From: Poa pratensis
Taxonomy: Eukaryota; Streptophyta; Magnoliopsida; Poales; Poaceae
Assembly: GCA_947311845.1 (NCBI GenBank)
Contig: CAMZMU010000048.1
Location: 24,384,431 to 24,448,430, forward strand
Direction of reading: 5' to 3'
Length of the DNA stretch: 64,000 nucleotides
Both the position numbers and the translations under genes were made by a program. Position 1 is the stretch's first letter, and the number at the start of each line of letters is the position of its first letter. This document shows, piece by piece, positions 61,882 to 64,000 of this stretch. Below the pieces are notes generated by a model that saw only the letters and a list, made by a program, of their open reading frames with translations, had not been told where the DNA came from and ran no database searches.

Positions 61882-61896
61882 AATCTCGGTTTGGGG
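61882..61896. repeat. LINE target-site duplication, right copy
   Basis: AATCTCGGTTTGGGG, identical to 35192-35206 although now 26.7 kb away because of the nested insertions. Confidence 0.9.
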
Positions 61897-62866
61897 GTTT
61901 TAAGTAAACAATGATAAGTAACTTAAGCAAGGATGCGTGCAGACGAAAAAATAGGGAGAAGAAACAATGAAAATAGTGTATAAACAAAACTGGATATCAT
62001 TTGTGTCCAAATTAAGGCCTTTTTAGCACACTTTATGTTTTATGGGATTTGATTGTTTTCTCCATATTTATTTTGGTCATAAGTCTCACCCGCCAGAACT
62101 GGTAAAGGTAGGGTTGAGCGTGTGCCATACCAGAGATGGTTTGGCCCCATTAGTAAACATCATCGAGAAAATAGAGGAAATATGACATAAAGAGGCTGAA
62201 ATAAAATAGACCAGTTGGTAAAGAGGGAACGAACCCGGCTATTAATCTCATTCAAAAACCAAGAGTAATATAACATTGATTCGTTCACTTTGATTTGATA
62301 TACGCTTCCATAAATCAATAGGAAATAAATACCAAAACATATTATCAGTAAGAAAATAACTGTCTTCACAAACTTTCGTTTTTGTTACATTATATTTATT
62401 TTAATACTAGGACCATAATACTCGCAACATATTACCAACATAATTTTTTATTTTTAAAAAACACTAAAACTCTTTTCCATCAATAATAAAAATTCAGTGA
62501 TCATGTTTTTAGTATGAGTTGGTTAAGTTTCAAACAAAGTCCAAAATTGATCTAGCGAGGATGCACACCCTCACCTCTGACTGTACAAATAAGATATCGA
62601 TAAAAAATGTGTTATATAATTAGATTTTTTAAAAAATATTCACAACTATTTAATCTAATTTCCTTGCAATATAACCATTCCCACAATTAAATGTAAATTT
62701 CGCACTTTCAAGGTAGCAGCCATGTCCGAACGATTCGTATTTTATAAGTGACAAACTACAAGTGACGCCCTCGCATTTGCTAGTTTAATACAAATAAGAA
62801 AATAGATATTCTGAAACGGTGGGAGTACAATAAAAAAAGAAGGTTGAAGGATGATGAAAGAACTTG
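61897..62866. other. AT-rich intergenic, no gene
   Basis: Nothing recognisable. CTGAAACGGTGGGAGTA near 62811-62827 looks like the right end of a decayed Stowaway MITE without an identifiable left end. Confidence 0.4.
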
Positions 62867-63110
62867 CTCCCTCCGTTCCAAAATACTCCCTCCGTCCCAA
62901 AATAACTGTCTCACATTTACATAAAAGTGGATGTATCTACACATGAAATATGTCTAGATACATCTATTTTTTGGCAAATCTGAGACAGTTATTTTGGGAC
63001 GGAGGGAGTAGATGACTTCCATTTGTACAAAACTGAATGTATACATGTTACGTGTATAGATACATCCACTTTTGAACAAATGGAAGTCATATATTTTGGA
63101 ACGGAGGGAG
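62867..63110. mobile_element. Stowaway MITE interrupted by another Stowaway
   Basis: Outer TIRs CTCCCTCCGTTCCAAAATA and TATTTTGGAACGGAGGGAG; inner arms GACTTCCATTTGT and ACAAATGGAAGTC. The right flank is TA (63111-63112); the left flank has decayed to TG. The inner element occupies 62886-63008. Confidence 0.88.
62886..63008. mobile_element. inner Stowaway MITE (123 bp)
   Basis: CTCCCTCCGTCCCAAAATAA at the left, inverse at the right, extended by GTCTCA/TGAGAC arms. TA duplications at 62884-62885 and 63009-63010, inserted at a TA inside the left TIR of the outer MITE. Confidence 0.93.
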
Positions 63111-63175
63111 TATATGACAGCAAGGAGACACCTCCAATCTCACCGGAAGCTCTCAAAGACACCTCCAAACTAATA

Positions 63176-63260
63176 CTTCCTCCGTTTCTAAATCTAAACT
63201 GTTTTAGTCTTTTTTGTGCTAAAAAAGACTAAAACATTTTACATTTAGAAACAGAGGAAG
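63176..63260. mobile_element. Stowaway MITE (85 bp)
   Basis: CTTCCTCCGTTTCTAAAT...ATTTAGAAACAGAGGAAG with TA at 63174-63175 and 63261-63262. Near-perfect long hairpin (TTTTAGTC TTTTTT / AAAAAAGACTAAAA). It lies ~70 bp beyond the dioxygenase stop, so possibly in its 3' UTR. Confidence 0.92.
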
Positions 63261-63326
63261 TAACAGTTAAGAACAGTTTACTGAAGCAAGTGAATCACCA
63301 GCCGTTAAACCAAAGCAAGTAGCCGG

Positions 63327-64000
63327 TCACTCCATTGTACCAGGCCTGGGCTTGGTTAGTTCAGAATGTGCCGGGTGGATCCTAAAGCGCTGGAGCACGT
63401 CCTCCCGGTTGGCTGCGGCGGCGGTGTACGCCTCGTTGAACTCCCGGAAGAGGAAAGGCCTGAACTTGGCCGGCTCTTCCTCCTTCACCAGCGCCGGCGC
63501 GGGCTCGATCCGGCAGTCCATGTCCGGCATCATGATCGACACCACCGACAACCTCGCCGCACTGGAGTTGGTCACCGCGCGGTGCTCTACGCTCTGAAGC
63601 AACCCGTTCGTCACGATCTGCACACACAAACGAGGAATGATCTCACCAACACGTGCACTACATATACAAATTACCGATCGGGAATTTAAGATGGAGTGAA
63701 AAATGCTACAGATCCTCATTTCCGACCTCCATCAGGTGGCCGAAGTTGATGACGAAAGCGTTTGGGACGGGCTGCACGGCGATCCACCGGCCCTTGTGCT
63801 TGGCCTGGAGGCCGCTGACGTCGCCCTGCGACAGCACGGTCAGGAGCGGTCGGTCGCAGTGCGGCAGCAGGCCCAGCGTCAGGCTCGGGTCTGGGCACGG
63901 CGGGTACCAGTTCACGTTCATCAGCGTCCCGCCGCCGCTGAGCTCGCCGAGGAAGAAGCTCTCCTCCAGCCCGAGCCCCTCGGCGATGAGCCCGAGAAGC
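63327..64000 (-). CDS. 2-oxoglutarate/Fe(II)-dependent dioxygenase, C-terminal part
   Basis: Partial gene, 5' end beyond the window. Two exons are visible: >64000-63727 and 63617-63327, joined by a 109-bp GT-AG intron in phase 0; stop TAA/TGA-type codon at 63327-63329. The upstream exon shows LGLEESFFLGEL, NVNWYPPCPDPSLTLGLLPH and the Fe ligands H and D in HCDRPLLTVL, then QPVPNAFVINFGHLME. The last exon has VTNGLLQSVEHRAVTN with the second Fe-binding His, and RLS as the 2-oxoglutarate-binding RxS motif. It ends with a typical FREFNEAY helix. All catalytic residues are present, so this looks like a functional DOXC-class enzyme (DMR6/flavanone-3-hydroxylase-like group). Substrate cannot be assigned. 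Confidence 0.92.

Overview
The window is eukaryotic nuclear DNA from a grass, most likely a Triticeae-type genome. The grounds are: intron-containing plant genes with GT-AG junctions; Stowaway MITEs with CTCCCTCCGT termini; a CACTA transposon with TTTGCCGTG/CACGGCAAA subterminal repeats; long-LTR gypsy elements starting TGATACGTC and primed by tRNA-Asp; and a SIRE/Maximus-like copia element. Species assignment is inference.

Three genuine genes are visible. Two are paralogous HOOKLESS1-like GNAT N-acetyltransferase genes in opposite orientations, at 3.67-5.16 kb (minus) and 24.2-25.9 kb (plus). Each has three exons with introns at equivalent positions. The third is the 3' part of a 2-oxoglutarate/Fe(II) dioxygenase gene (minus) running off the right edge.

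Between the two HLS1-like genes lies a complete 9.0-kb CACTA transposon (10998-20042, TSD ATT). It carries ten ~352-bp tandem repeats, a remnant of transposon ORF1 and an inserted gypsy LTR fragment, but no recognisable TNP2 transposase. From 25.9 to 32.8 kb there are MITEs, a 5'-truncated LINE tail (27138-27510) and a 1.4-kb GC-rich poly(A) retroposon with a 16-bp TSD (28269-29669).

The right half is a nested transposon stack whose joints can be read from target-site duplications. A 5'-truncated LINE (35207-61881, 15-bp TSD) is interrupted by a minus-strand, gag-only copia element (36206-59542, TSD AAATC). The left LTR of that element was hit by a gypsy element encoding only gag and protease (36564-44596, TSD AACGC) and by a ~5-kb solo LTR (45557-50521, TSD GTCCA). 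A related copia solo LTR (32839-35133, TSD GATGG) lies just upstream of the LINE. No LTR element here shows a reverse transcriptase or integrase; the only reverse transcriptase is in the broken LINE. A cluster of Stowaway MITEs, one inside another, precedes the dioxygenase gene.
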